Shown: positions 17,737 through 24,847 of the stretch, in pieces
Numbering within the stretch: position 1 is the stretch's first letter
Layout of the letters: each line of letters opens with the position of its first letter
Source: Azospirillum oleiclasticum
GTDB taxonomy: Bacteria; Pseudomonadota; Alphaproteobacteria; Azospirillales; Azospirillaceae
Assembly (NCBI RefSeq): GCF_013423485.1
Contig: NZ_JABFFR010000001.1
Location: forward strand, 1-64,000
Length of the DNA: 64,000 nt
Reading direction: 5' to 3'
Translations under genes and position numbers: made by a program
Notes under the pieces: generated by a model
Seen by the model: only the letters and a program-made list of their open reading frames with translations
Database searches by the model: none
What the model was told of the DNA's origin: nothing

Positions 17737-18141
17737 GGTGGCCTCCCATCCCGTGACCGCGCGCAGCCGAAGCGGCGGCGCGGCTGTTTTCGCGTCGTCC
17801 CCTGGCTAACGCCGGAAAGGGCCGGCGGTTTCCCGACAATTTCCGCAACCGTCGCCGGCACCCCCGGTTGCCGGGGCGCGATGCCCACTGGACAGGACCG
17901 GAACAACCGATGTCGTTTTCGTCTCGGCGCTGCGGCTACGGCGCCAAGAGACGGCGGCGGGCGACCTGTTCGGCACCGATTTGTTCAACATCGCGCTGCG
18001 GTTCCTCGCCGACCTCGCCCACGGGGGCGAGGCGGTGGCGGACCTGCCGGTGCTGCTGCATCCCCCGGCGCCGTATCCCGCCGGAACCGCCTCCCTCCCC
18101 GGCAGTTTGCAGGGAAGGCAATCGACAGGACCGGGAGCAGG
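17737..18141. other. Divergent intergenic region, possible gene remnant
   Basis: 405 bp between the oxidase operon and the sugar dehydrogenase gene, which point away from each other, so it should hold both promoters. From about 17906 to 18145 the plus strand reads as a protein-like stretch without an ATG start (TDVVFVSALRLRRQETAAGD, then LFNIALRFLADLAHGGEAVA), ending at TGA 18143-18145. This could be a decayed coding fragment. I see no clear -35/-10 pair and no terminator. Confidence 0.3.
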
Positions 18142-19290
18142 ATGATGGCGCGCGTGATCGCGACGATGGCCGTTGCCGTGACGGCGGCGGTGTTTCCCGT
18201 GGCGTGCGTCCAGGCGCAGCCGGACAGCGTGGACACCGCCGCGGGCATGGTCGTGGTGACCACGCTGGCCGGCGGGCTGGTCCACCCCTGGGCGGTCGAC
18301 GTGCTGCCCGACGGGCGCCTGCTGGTGACCGAGCGGCCTGGGCGGCTGCGCATCGTCGGCATGGACGGCTCGCTGTCCGACCCGCTGGGCGGCACGCCGG
18401 AGGTGTTCGCCGAGGGGCAGGGCGGCCTGCTCGACGTCGCGTTGGACCCCGATTTCCGAACCAACCGCACGGTCTACCTGTCCTTCGCGGAACCGGGGGA
18501 GGGCGGCGCCTCCACGGCGCTCGGCCGCGGCCGGCTGGCCGACGACCGGATCGAGGGCTTCGAGGTGATCTTCCGGCAGCAGCCCAAGCTGGCCGGCCCG
18601 AACCATTTCGGCGGGCGCATCGTCTTCGCGCCCGACGGCACCCTGTTCCTCACCATGGGCGAGCGTTTCAAATTCGACCCGGCGCAGGACCTCTCCGACC
18701 ATCTCGGCACCATCGTCCGCATCCGGCCGGACGGCTCGGTGCCGGACGGCAATCCCTTCGCCAACCGGTCCGGCGCCCGGCCGGAGATCTGGTCCTACGG
18801 CCACCGCAACATCGAGGCGGCGGCCATCGACCCGGCCACCGGCAACCTGTGGGTGGCGGAGATGGGCCCGCGCGGCGGCGACGAGCTGAACCGTCCGGAG
18901 GCGGGACGCAATCATGGCTGGCCGCTGGTGAGCTGGGGCCGGCATTACGACGGCCGCGACATCCCCGACCCGCCCACCCGGCCTGAATTCGCCGACGCGG
19001 TGCGGCATTGGACGCCGGTGATTTCCCCCTCGGGCATGGTGTTCTATGGTGGCGACCAGTTCCCGGCCTGGACGGGCAGCGCCCTGGTCGGCGGCCTGTC
19101 CTCGAAGGGGATCGTCCGGCTGACGATCGCGGACGGGGCGGTGACCGACGAGGAGCGCATCCCGCTCGACGCCCGCATCCGCGACGTGGCGGTGGCCGCG
19201 GACGGCGCGGTCTACGTCCTGACCGACGCGGAGGACGGGCGGGTCCTGCGCCTCGGCGCGCAACCAAGGGCGGAAGGATCGTCACGATGA
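18142..19290 (+). CDS. PQQ-dependent aldose sugar dehydrogenase (YliI-like)
   Basis: 382 aa. A Sec signal (VIATMAVAVTAAVFPVACVQAQ) directs it to the periplasm. The six-bladed propeller motifs of soluble glucose-dehydrogenase-like proteins follow: GLVHPWAVDVLPDGRLLVTE, GLLDVALDPDF, AGPNHFGGRIVF (with the His proposed as catalytic base), YGHRNIEAAAIDP and ELNRPEAGRNHGWPLVSWG. It would oxidise aldose sugars using PQQ and pass electrons to the respiratory chain, fitting the adjacent cytochrome genes. ATG 18142 follows GGGAGCAGG; a second ATG is immediately after. The stop overlaps the next gene's ATG. Confidence 0.87.
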   Translation: MMARVIATMAVAVTAAVFPVACVQAQPDSVDTAAGMVVVTTLAGGLVHPWAVDVLPDGRLLVTERPGRLRIVGMDGSLSDPLGGTPEVFAEGQGGLLDVALDPDFRTNRTVYLSFAEPGEGGASTALGRGRLADDRIEGFEVIFRQQPKLAGPNHFGGRIVFAPDGTLFLTMGERFKFDPAQDLSDHLGTIVRIRPDGSVPDGNPFANRSGARPEIWSYGHRNIEAAAIDPATGNLWVAEMGPRGGDELNRPEAGRNHGWPLVSWGRHYDGRDIPDPPTRPEFADAVRHWTPVISPSGMVFYGGDQFPAWTGSALVGGLSSKGIVRLTIADGAVTDEERIPLDARIRDVAVAADGAVYVLTDAEDGRVLRLGAQPRAEGSSR

Positions 19291-20216
19291 GGGTGGTGCT
19301 GTCGGCGATGCTGCTGCTGTGCCTGACCGCGACCGCGGCGCCGGCGATGGACCAGGCCGCGCTGGAGCGGCTGCGGGTCAGGGCGCTGGAGCTGGTGAAC
19401 CGCGACCGTGCGAGCAACGGGCAGGCGCGGCTCGAACCCGGCACCGCGCTGGACGAGGCGGCGCAGCGCCATGCGGAGGACATGCTGCGCCGCGACTACT
19501 ACAGCCACACATCGCCGGAGGGCGGGACGGTGCGCGACCGCTTCCTGGCGGCGGGCGGCAGCGGGGTGCGGCTGGTGGCGGAGAACATCGCCCTGTGCGA
19601 GGGCTGCCCGTTGCCGCCCGACGAGGCGCGGGTCGAGCGGCTGCAGCAGGGGTGGATGGACAGCCCCGGCCACCGGCGCAACATCCTGGCGCCGGGCATC
19701 GAGCGGTTCGGCTTCGGCATCGCCGGCGGCGGCGGACGCCTCTACGCGGTGCAGACCTTCGCCGGCCCCGGCTCCTCCCGCGGGGCCGGGGAGGGCGGGC
19801 CGGAGCGCGCCCTGGATGCGGAGGACAGCCAGCGGCTGGCGCTCGACCTCGTCAACCGCGCGCGCAGGGACGCGGGTGTGCCGCCGCTGGCCGGCGCTCC
19901 CGCGCTGGCCGAGGCGGGGCGGGCGGCGCTGGCGGCCGGACCGGAGGGCGGTTCCGACGCCATCGCCTCCCCCTTCGACCATTTGCCGACCGACGCGCGC
20001 ACCCGCTGGCGCCGCGTCGCCAGCGTCGCCGGTCGATGCGGCGGCTGCGGGACACGGCCGACCGACGCCGACGTGCGCTTCTTCGTCGAGCAATGGCTGA
20101 AGGCGGGCCAGCAGCGTGGCACGCTGCTCGACCGCGGCCTCACCCACGCCGGCTTCGCGCTGGCCGCCCGCGGCGACGGCCGGAAGACGGCGCTGATGAC
20201 GCTGGGCGGCGGTTGA
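19287..20216 (+). CDS. Secreted CAP/SCP-domain protein with degenerate second repeat
   Basis: 309 aa with a Sec signal (LSAMLLLCLTATAAPAMD). Residues about 30-165 are a CAP domain: NRDRASNGQARLEPGTALDE, AQRHAEDMLRRDYYSHTSPE, ENIALCEGC and WMDSPGHRRNILAPGIERFG. The two His and two Glu typical of the CAP cavity are present. Residues about 185-300 look like a second, decayed copy (LALDLVNRARRDAGVPPLAG) lacking the His residues. Four Cys (CEGC, CGGC) may form disulfides. The function of bacterial CAP proteins is mostly unknown; lipid binding or protease activity is proposed. Its ATG overlaps the dehydrogenase stop (ATGA), so the two are coupled. Confidence 0.82.
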   Translation: MRVVLSAMLLLCLTATAAPAMDQAALERLRVRALELVNRDRASNGQARLEPGTALDEAAQRHAEDMLRRDYYSHTSPEGGTVRDRFLAAGGSGVRLVAENIALCEGCPLPPDEARVERLQQGWMDSPGHRRNILAPGIERFGFGIAGGGGRLYAVQTFAGPGSSRGAGEGGPERALDAEDSQRLALDLVNRARRDAGVPPLAGAPALAEAGRAALAAGPEGGSDAIASPFDHLPTDARTRWRRVASVAGRCGGCGTRPTDADVRFFVEQWLKAGQQRGTLLDRGLTHAGFALAARGDGRKTALMTLGGG

Positions 20217-20225
20217 GCCGGGGCG

Positions 20226-20534
20226 TCAGCGCGGGCGGAGGTTCTCGCAGGCGGTCCACCAGCGGGTGTCCGTCGCCGCCTGCCGGAGGGAGCCGATGAT
20301 GCCCGGATCGCTGGCGGCGGTGTCGATCGCGCACAGCGGGCCGGACTGGCTTTCCACCGCGGTGATGCTGACCTTGCGGCAGCCGTCGGGGATGATCCGC
20401 CCCTGGTCGCGGATGAGCTGTTCCAGCTGCTCCTGGGTGCCGCAGACGGGAATCTGCGTCTGCGCCATCGCCGGTCCGGCGGCGGTGACGGTGGCGGCGA
20501 GCAGGCCGAGGATGGCGATGCGGGGAATGGTCAT
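20226..20534 (-). CDS. Small periplasmic protein, unknown function
   Basis: 102 aa from ATG 20534 with a signal peptide (IAILGLLAATVTAAGPAMAQ). The mature part of about 80 residues has four Cys (PVCGTQ, PDGCRK, GPLCAID, WTACENL), suggesting two disulfides. I do not recognise a family. It converges with the CAP-protein gene, whose stop is only 9 bp away. The 223 bp between its start and the monohaem cytochrome gene hold no other gene that I can support. Confidence 0.65.
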   Translation of the reverse strand: MTIPRIAILGLLAATVTAAGPAMAQTQIPVCGTQEQLEQLIRDQGRIIPDGCRKVSITAVESQSGPLCAIDTAASDPGIIGSLRQAATDTRWWTACENLRPR

Positions 20535-20757
20535 GGTTGGTGGCTCCTGTCGGCTGTGGGCGACCTCCGGCCGGCGGTGACGAAGCCGCGGGGTATGGCG
20601 GTCCGCATGATGAACCGGAATTCCGGGCAAACCGTTTCCGGCAAAACCCCCGGCATGGATCCGAAGAGATAGGCGCCGGCGACGGCCACGAAGCCGTCCC
20701 GGCCCGCCGGCCACGCGGCGTCCGCCGTCACCGCGCGCTCTTCACAGCACCGCTCCG

Positions 20758-21141
20758 TCAGCGCAACGTGTGCAGATAGGCGGCGATGTCCTGCGCCGCG
20801 CGCGCGTCGATCGGCATGGCCGGCATGGCGGTGGCGGGCGCCAGCTCCGGTGCCGCGCGCACCCAATGGGCGAGGGTGTCCGCGCGGTTGGGCAGGATAC
20901 CGGCGATGTAGGCGCGGCGGCCGAAGCCGTCGAGCGGCGGGCCGACGATGCCGCGCGCCCCGGTCACGCCGGGAATGCTGTGGCAGGTGCCGCATTCCAG
21001 CCGCCCGATCAGGGTCCGCCCGGCCTCCGGGTCGCCGGCGACGGCGCCGGGCGGCGGGCCGGCATCGCCGCCGCACCCCGTCAGCCACAGCGCGGCCAGC
21101 GCGGCACCGGCCAGCGCGGCACCGGGGAACGACGCCCTCAT
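20758..21141 (-). CDS. Monohaem cytochrome c lipoprotein
   Basis: 127 aa. The N-terminus has a lipobox-like end (AALWLTGCGGDAG), so it is probably a membrane-anchored lipoprotein. One haem motif CGTCH (about residue 50) and a distal Met in ATAMPAMPID fit a small class I cytochrome c; the C-terminal helix is DIAAYLHTL. It is the second gene of a two-gene operon, and its ATG overlaps the stop of the triheme cytochrome gene. It could shuttle electrons to the nearby caa3 oxidase, whose subunit II carries its own haem c. Confidence 0.85.
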   Translation of the reverse strand: MRASFPGAALAGAALAALWLTGCGGDAGPPPGAVAGDPEAGRTLIGRLECGTCHSIPGVTGARGIVGPPLDGFGRRAYIAGILPNRADTLAHWVRAAPELAPATAMPAMPIDARAAQDIAAYLHTLR

Positions 21142-22325
21142 TGCGGCCGCTCCCCGGCCTGCGTCCCGGCTTGCGCCCCGGCCGGCGGAAGCGCGGCGTA
21201 GTGGGCCGCGACCGCCGCGATCTGCTCGGGCCGCAGGGTGCGCACCGCCGCCTCCATGATGCGGGAATAGGCGTTGCCGCCGCGTTTGCCCTGTGTCCAC
21301 AGCGTGAGCTGCTGGACGAGGTAGGGGGCGAACTGCCCCTCCAGCGCCGGATAGAGCGCGTGCCGCTGCCCGGGCTCGGCCCGGCCCGAGGGGCCGTGGC
21401 AGGAGGCGCAGGCCGGCACGCCCTGTTCGGGCAGCCCCTGCTCGGCGATGCGGCGCCCAAGCGCCAGCGTCTCCCGATGATCCGGCGCCAGCCTGACCGC
21501 ATCCCCAGCCGCCGGCCGGGGCGCGCCGTCGGCCGGGTCCATGGCGGCGTAATGGTCGGACAGGCGGCGGATCTCCTCGCCGCTCAGCTCGGCGGCGATG
21601 GGCTGCATGATGCCGCTGGGGCGGGTGCCCTGGGCGTAGGCCAGCATCGCCGCCTCCAGATACTCCGCCTTCTGCCCCGCCAGCCGCGGGAAGGCGCCGG
21701 CCCCACCGCCCTCGCCGCGCAGCCCGTGGCAGCGCGCGCAGGCCAGCAGCCCTCCCCCCACCGGCCCGGCCTGGGCCAGCAGGGCGGCGGTCTGCTCCAC
21801 CGCCTCGGGGTCGAAGATGGTGTCGTTGCGGGCGAGGCGGCGATACTCCTCGGCCGGCATGCCGCTCATGCGGCGCAGGAAGGCGACCACCGACCACACC
21901 TCGTCGTCGCGCTCCGGCGCCACCCAGGCCGGCATGCCCGCGTATTTCAGCCCGTTCCGGACGATCCAGAACAGTTCGGCGTCCGACCAGTCCGAGACGC
22001 TCTCCGCCAGGTTCGGCGGTTGCGGCAGGATCCGCTGGACGATGGGGTTGCCGGCGTCGCCCGGCGCCCCGTGGCAGGGCTTGCACCCGCCCTCGTAATG
22101 GCCGAGCCCGCGGAACACCATGGACTCGTCGTCGAGCGGCGGCGCCTGGATCGCCATCGCGTGCGTCTCGACCGAGTTGCGCAGCGTGAAATGCAGGACC
22201 CAGTTGGTGACCGCCCAATGCTCGCGGCTGGCCGCGACGTTGTAGAGGCCCGACCACGCGAACAGCAGGGCACCGACAGCGCCGGCGGCCAGCAGGGCGA
22301 GCGCTGTGATGATCGTCCTTTTCAT
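21138..22325 (-). CDS. Membrane-anchored triheme cytochrome c
   Basis: 395 aa. An uncleaved N-terminal helix (ITALALLAAGAVGALLFAWS) anchors three cytochrome c domains with haem motifs CKPCH (about residue 81), CARCH (about 197) and CASCH (about 302). Each is followed by a plausible Met ligand (YAGMPAWV, SGIMQPIA, and YSRIMEAA for the third). The layout resembles the cytochrome subunits of alcohol/aldehyde or gluconate dehydrogenases, but no flavin or PQQ subunit lies directly beside it. The PQQ-type dehydrogenase 1.8 kb away is a possible but unproven donor. It is the first gene of a two-gene operon. Confidence 0.85.
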   Translation of the reverse strand: MKRTIITALALLAAGAVGALLFAWSGLYNVAASREHWAVTNWVLHFTLRNSVETHAMAIQAPPLDDESMVFRGLGHYEGGCKPCHGAPGDAGNPIVQRILPQPPNLAESVSDWSDAELFWIVRNGLKYAGMPAWVAPERDDEVWSVVAFLRRMSGMPAEEYRRLARNDTIFDPEAVEQTAALLAQAGPVGGGLLACARCHGLRGEGGGAGAFPRLAGQKAEYLEAAMLAYAQGTRPSGIMQPIAAELSGEEIRRLSDHYAAMDPADGAPRPAAGDAVRLAPDHRETLALGRRIAEQGLPEQGVPACASCHGPSGRAEPGQRHALYPALEGQFAPYLVQQLTLWTQGKRGGNAYSRIMEAAVRTLRPEQIAAVAAHYAALPPAGAQAGTQAGERPQ

Positions 22326-22447
22326 GGTCCCTCGTCCTCGGCGCCGCGGTCACGAGGTAAACGCGGACGGGGCCATTCCGTTGCGGACCAACACCGCCGT
22401 TTCCCGAAGCCCCCCCATCCGGGGTCCATCACCGCCCCAATTTCCAA

Positions 22448-22515
22448 CCCCTCGCCCGCCCCCGGCGGGAGAGGGAGGGACCCGCGCCGCAGGCGTGGGA
22501 GGGTGAGGGCAAGGC
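22448..22515. repeat. REP-like GC-rich repeat, copy A
   Basis: 68-bp element starting CCCCTCGCCCGCCCCCGGCG and ending GGGTGAGGGCAAGGC. Its halves are partly complementary (CCCTC...GAGGG). It recurs almost identically at 22932-22999 and in a diverged form at 23808-23872. It lies in the 252-bp gap between the triheme cytochrome gene and the HTH gene; nothing else is seen there. Confidence 0.75.
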
Positions 22516-22577
22516 CTGGCCAAGCACCGCCGCCCCATCCATGCGGCACGCCCCTCGCAACCCTGGCCGGGTGTCGG

Positions 22578-22880
22578 TCAAGGCCCGACGAGCAACGCCT
22601 CGACGGCCTTCGGGTCGCGCTTGATCAGCGCAAGATAGGCCCGACCCGCGGCATCCGGCTCGCGGACCCCGCGTTCCCATTTCCGCAGGGTGTCCACCGG
22701 GATGGCGAAGCGCCGGGAAAACTCGACCTGCGTCGCCCCGACCGCTTCACGCAACGCGCGGACGTCGATGTGCTCCGGGATGTTGACCGCGGTCACGCGC
22801 ACCGCGGCCGGCTTGCCGTCAAGAAAATCGGCGGCATCGGCCAAGCCTTCCAGAATCTCCGCGGCAATGTTCCGAACCAC
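22578..22880 (-). CDS. HTH antitoxin-like regulator (HigA/XRE type), no toxin seen
   Basis: 100 aa from GTG 22880, chosen because GGAGG lies 5 bp upstream; a TTG at 22910 is weaker. The C-terminal half is a helix-turn-helix of the type found in antitoxins such as HigA and NadS (VRALREAVGATQVEFSRRFA, IPVDTLRKWERG), with the W-E-R-G motif typical of this family. The N-terminal part (VNIPEHIDV) is the usual linker. No toxin gene sits on the same strand on either side, so it is an orphan antitoxin or autonomous repressor. REP-like repeats flank it. Confidence 0.78.
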   Translation of the reverse strand: MVRNIAAEILEGLADAADFLDGKPAAVRVTAVNIPEHIDVRALREAVGATQVEFSRRFAIPVDTLRKWERGVREPDAAGRAYLALIKRDPKAVEALLVGP

Positions 22881-22931
22881 GTCATCCTCCGACGCACCAG
22901 CCCGCGCCAAACGCCCCCGCCGCCAAGCATA

Positions 22932-22999
22932 CCCCTCGCCCGCCCCCGGCGGGAGAGGGAGGGACCCGCGCCGCAGGCGTGGGAGGGTGAGGGCAAGGC
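22932..22999. repeat. REP-like GC-rich repeat, copy B
   Basis: 68 bp, nearly identical to copy A at 22448-22515. It lies between the divergent HTH gene and the MNT nucleotidyltransferase gene, in the region where both promoters should be. The near-identity with copy A suggests recent spread or gene conversion. Confidence 0.75.
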
Positions 23000-23040
23000 T
23001 CCGGCAAGCACCGCCGCCCCATCCGTGCTACACTCCCCGC

Positions 23041-23370
23041 ATGGACACCGCCCCGATGGACATGACCGACCCGATCCTGCCCAAGCTCCGCGCCGCGCTC
23101 GACCGCGCCTACGGCGACCGGATCGAACGCGTGGTCCTGTTCGGCTCCCGCGCCCGCGGCGACGCCCGCCCCGAATCCGATTACGACGTCGCCGTCTTCC
23201 TGAAGGACCTGGACGACCGCTGGGCCGAACTCGAACGCCTCGGCGCCATCAGCAGCGACCTGATGGACGAGACCGGCGCCTTCCTCCACGCCATGCCCTA
23301 CCGCGCCGGCGCCTACCGGGAACGCACGCCGCTGATGCACGAGCTGCGGCGGGAGGGGGTGGATCTGTGA
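23041..23370 (+). CDS. MNT-type minimal nucleotidyltransferase (MntA-like antitoxin)
   Basis: 109 aa. It carries the nucleotidyltransferase signature GSRARGDARPESDYDVAVF (GSx10DxD, about residues 38-56), the catalytic core of MntA-like proteins. In HEPN/MNT toxin-antitoxin systems, MntA AMPylates and silences the HEPN toxin. The start ATG 23041 is the first in frame. It overlaps the downstream HEPN gene by 4 bp (GTGA), the classic arrangement of the pair. Confidence 0.88.
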   Translation: MDTAPMDMTDPILPKLRAALDRAYGDRIERVVLFGSRARGDARPESDYDVAVFLKDLDDRWAELERLGAISSDLMDETGAFLHAMPYRAGAYRERTPLMHELRREGVDL

Positions 23371-23759
23371 CGCCGGAGGCGCAACGCTATCTTGAGAAGG
23401 CGGCGCGCTGCCTGGACTACGCCCGCCGCAACCTGTCGGTCGGCCTCGGCAACGACGCTGCCCGCAACGCCTACCTCGCCGCGTTCCACGCCGCCCAGGC
23501 GCTTATCTTCGAGTGCACGGGAAAGGTGGCGAAGTCGCATCAGGGCGTGCACGCGGAATTCCACCGGCTGTCCCGCGACGAACCGGCCTTCGATCCGGAA
23601 TCCCGGCGCTTCCTTTCGCAGGCCTACAGCTTAAAGGCCGTGGCCGATTACGAACTCGGGCCGGACGCCGAGATCCCGCCGGATCGCGCCGCGGCTGCCC
23701 TGGACCGCGCCCGATCCGTGGTTGATGTGGTGATGAAGGTTCTTGACGCGGAACGGTGA
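23367..23759 (+). CDS. HEPN-domain protein (partner of MNT nucleotidyltransferase)
   Basis: 130 aa from GTG 23367, inside the stop of the MNT gene. It is a four-helix HEPN protein with the family's NAYLAAFHAAQALIF core (about residues 35-49) and KSHQGVHAEFHRL. The strict RX4-6H RNase motif of many HEPN toxins is not obvious, since the nearest Arg-His pairing has seven residues between. The protein therefore looks closer to the UPF0332-type HEPN group, and ribonuclease activity cannot be assumed. It probably forms a toxin-antitoxin module with the MNT protein. The CRISPR array lies 230 bp downstream. Confidence 0.82.
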   Translation: MTPEAQRYLEKAARCLDYARRNLSVGLGNDAARNAYLAAFHAAQALIFECTGKVAKSHQGVHAEFHRLSRDEPAFDPESRRFLSQAYSLKAVADYELGPDAEIPPDRAAAALDRARSVVDVVMKVLDAER

Positions 23760-23807
23760 CGGTGCAGGGTCGCAGGACCTCTGCGGACAATCCCCTCCGA
23801 CCCATAA

Positions 23808-23872
23808 CCCCTCGCCCGCCTCCGGCGGGAGAGGGAGGGGCCCGCGCCGAAGGCGTGGGAGGGTGAGGGCAG
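23808..23872. repeat. REP-like GC-rich repeat, copy C (diverged)
   Basis: A diverged copy of the repeat at 22448 and 22932 with several substitutions (for example CGCCGAAGGCG instead of CGCCGCAGGCG). It lies between the HEPN gene and the CRISPR array. The rest of the gap (23760-23987) shows no gene. Confidence 0.65.
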
Positions 23873-23987
23873 CGCGTTGCCAAAAGCCCGCGCCCTCCGT
23901 CCTGCGCCACGGTCCACTCCGGATCCCGGCACTCGTGCCCGGGCGGGAGCGGCTGGCATTCCGCGACAACGACGGAGACGGAGCCCG

Positions 23988-24480
23988 GTTTCAATGAGGC
24001 CCCGGCATTTCTGCCGGGGATGGAACCTCCGGGCCTTCCAGGGCATCTCCGACATCGACATGCTTCAATGAGGCCCCGGCATTTCTGCCGGGGATAGCGC
24101 GGCGGGCCAACTCGTCGGTGACGACGCCGAGCAGCGCGGGCTTCAATGAGGCCCCGGCATTTCTGCCGGGGATAGCCAACATCGCCGAACTGATCGTCAC
24201 CACGCTCAAGAACTAGCTTCAATGAGGCCCCGGCATTTCTGCCGGGGATAGTGGGTGGAACAAGGCTTACTGGGATAACGTACAGAAAATCCGGCTTCAA
24301 TGAGGCCCCGGCATTTCTGCCGGGGATAGGCGAGTGGCAGGCGGAGCAGGCGAAGAAGCGGATGGAGCTTCAATGAGGCCCCGGCATTTCTGCCGGGGAT
24401 AGGAGGCGCGGCCAATGCTGATGGCGGGCGCGAACGCCAACACGGCTTCAATGAGGCCCCGGCATTTCTGCCGGGGATAG
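23988..24480 (-). CRISPR. Seven-repeat CRISPR array without nearby cas genes
   Basis: Seven 36-bp direct repeats start at 23988, 24062, 24140, 24216, 24294, 24367 and 24445. They are separated by six unique spacers of 38, 42, 40, 42, 37 and 42 bp. On the plus strand each repeat starts GCTTCAATGAGG and contains a perfect 8-bp hairpin, CCCCGGCA-TTTC-TGCCGGGG. Repeats 2-7 are identical; the first differs at two positions (2 and 35). A degenerate terminal repeat usually marks the leader-distal end. On the minus strand the repeat ends in ATTGAAGC, close to the common 8-nt crRNA handle ATTGAAAC. Both points put the leader at the right and transcription on the minus strand. The subtype cannot be set without cas genes. 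Confidence 0.95.
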
Positions 24481-24780
24481 AGGGTGGGTGCCAAGCCGCT
24501 GATAAGGGCCGACGAATCGACGCGTTTGCGAGGGGTCCGACGAACCGGCTCGTGACGGGCCGAATTTCGTTCCGTTCTGTTCTCAACGATGTCAAAGAAC
24601 CCAAGAAAATCAACGACCCGCCGGATTCGAGCGCTGCCGGGGTTTTTGCGTGCACCGGAGCGCTCGAAAAAAAGAACGGCAGCGGAACGTATCACGGCGG
24701 TGGGAGCCTGTCACCCACTCGTGCACGTGGTGCGCGAGACCGGGGCGCGGGGCGCAACGCGGTGGGGCCGGTGTTCTCCG
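24481..24780 (-). promoter_or_regulatory. Putative CRISPR leader region
   Basis: About 300 bp adjoining the perfect end of the array, with no gene seen. It has A/T tracts unusual for this window (CCAAGAAAATCAAC, CGAAAAAAAGAACG), as leaders often do. The promoter itself cannot be pinned by eye. The remainder up to 24847 holds only a good ribosome site (GGGAGG at about 24835) for the next gene. Confidence 0.4.
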
Positions 24781-24847
24781 CCTTGCGCCGGGATTGACTT
24801 GTTGATAGGATTAAAGTCCATGAAACCGGCAAGCGGGAGGATCCGCC

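Noticed and set aside
23988..24480. Minus-strand open frames with repeating PRQKCRGLIEA-type peptides
   Set aside because: They are translations of the CRISPR repeats, not proteins.
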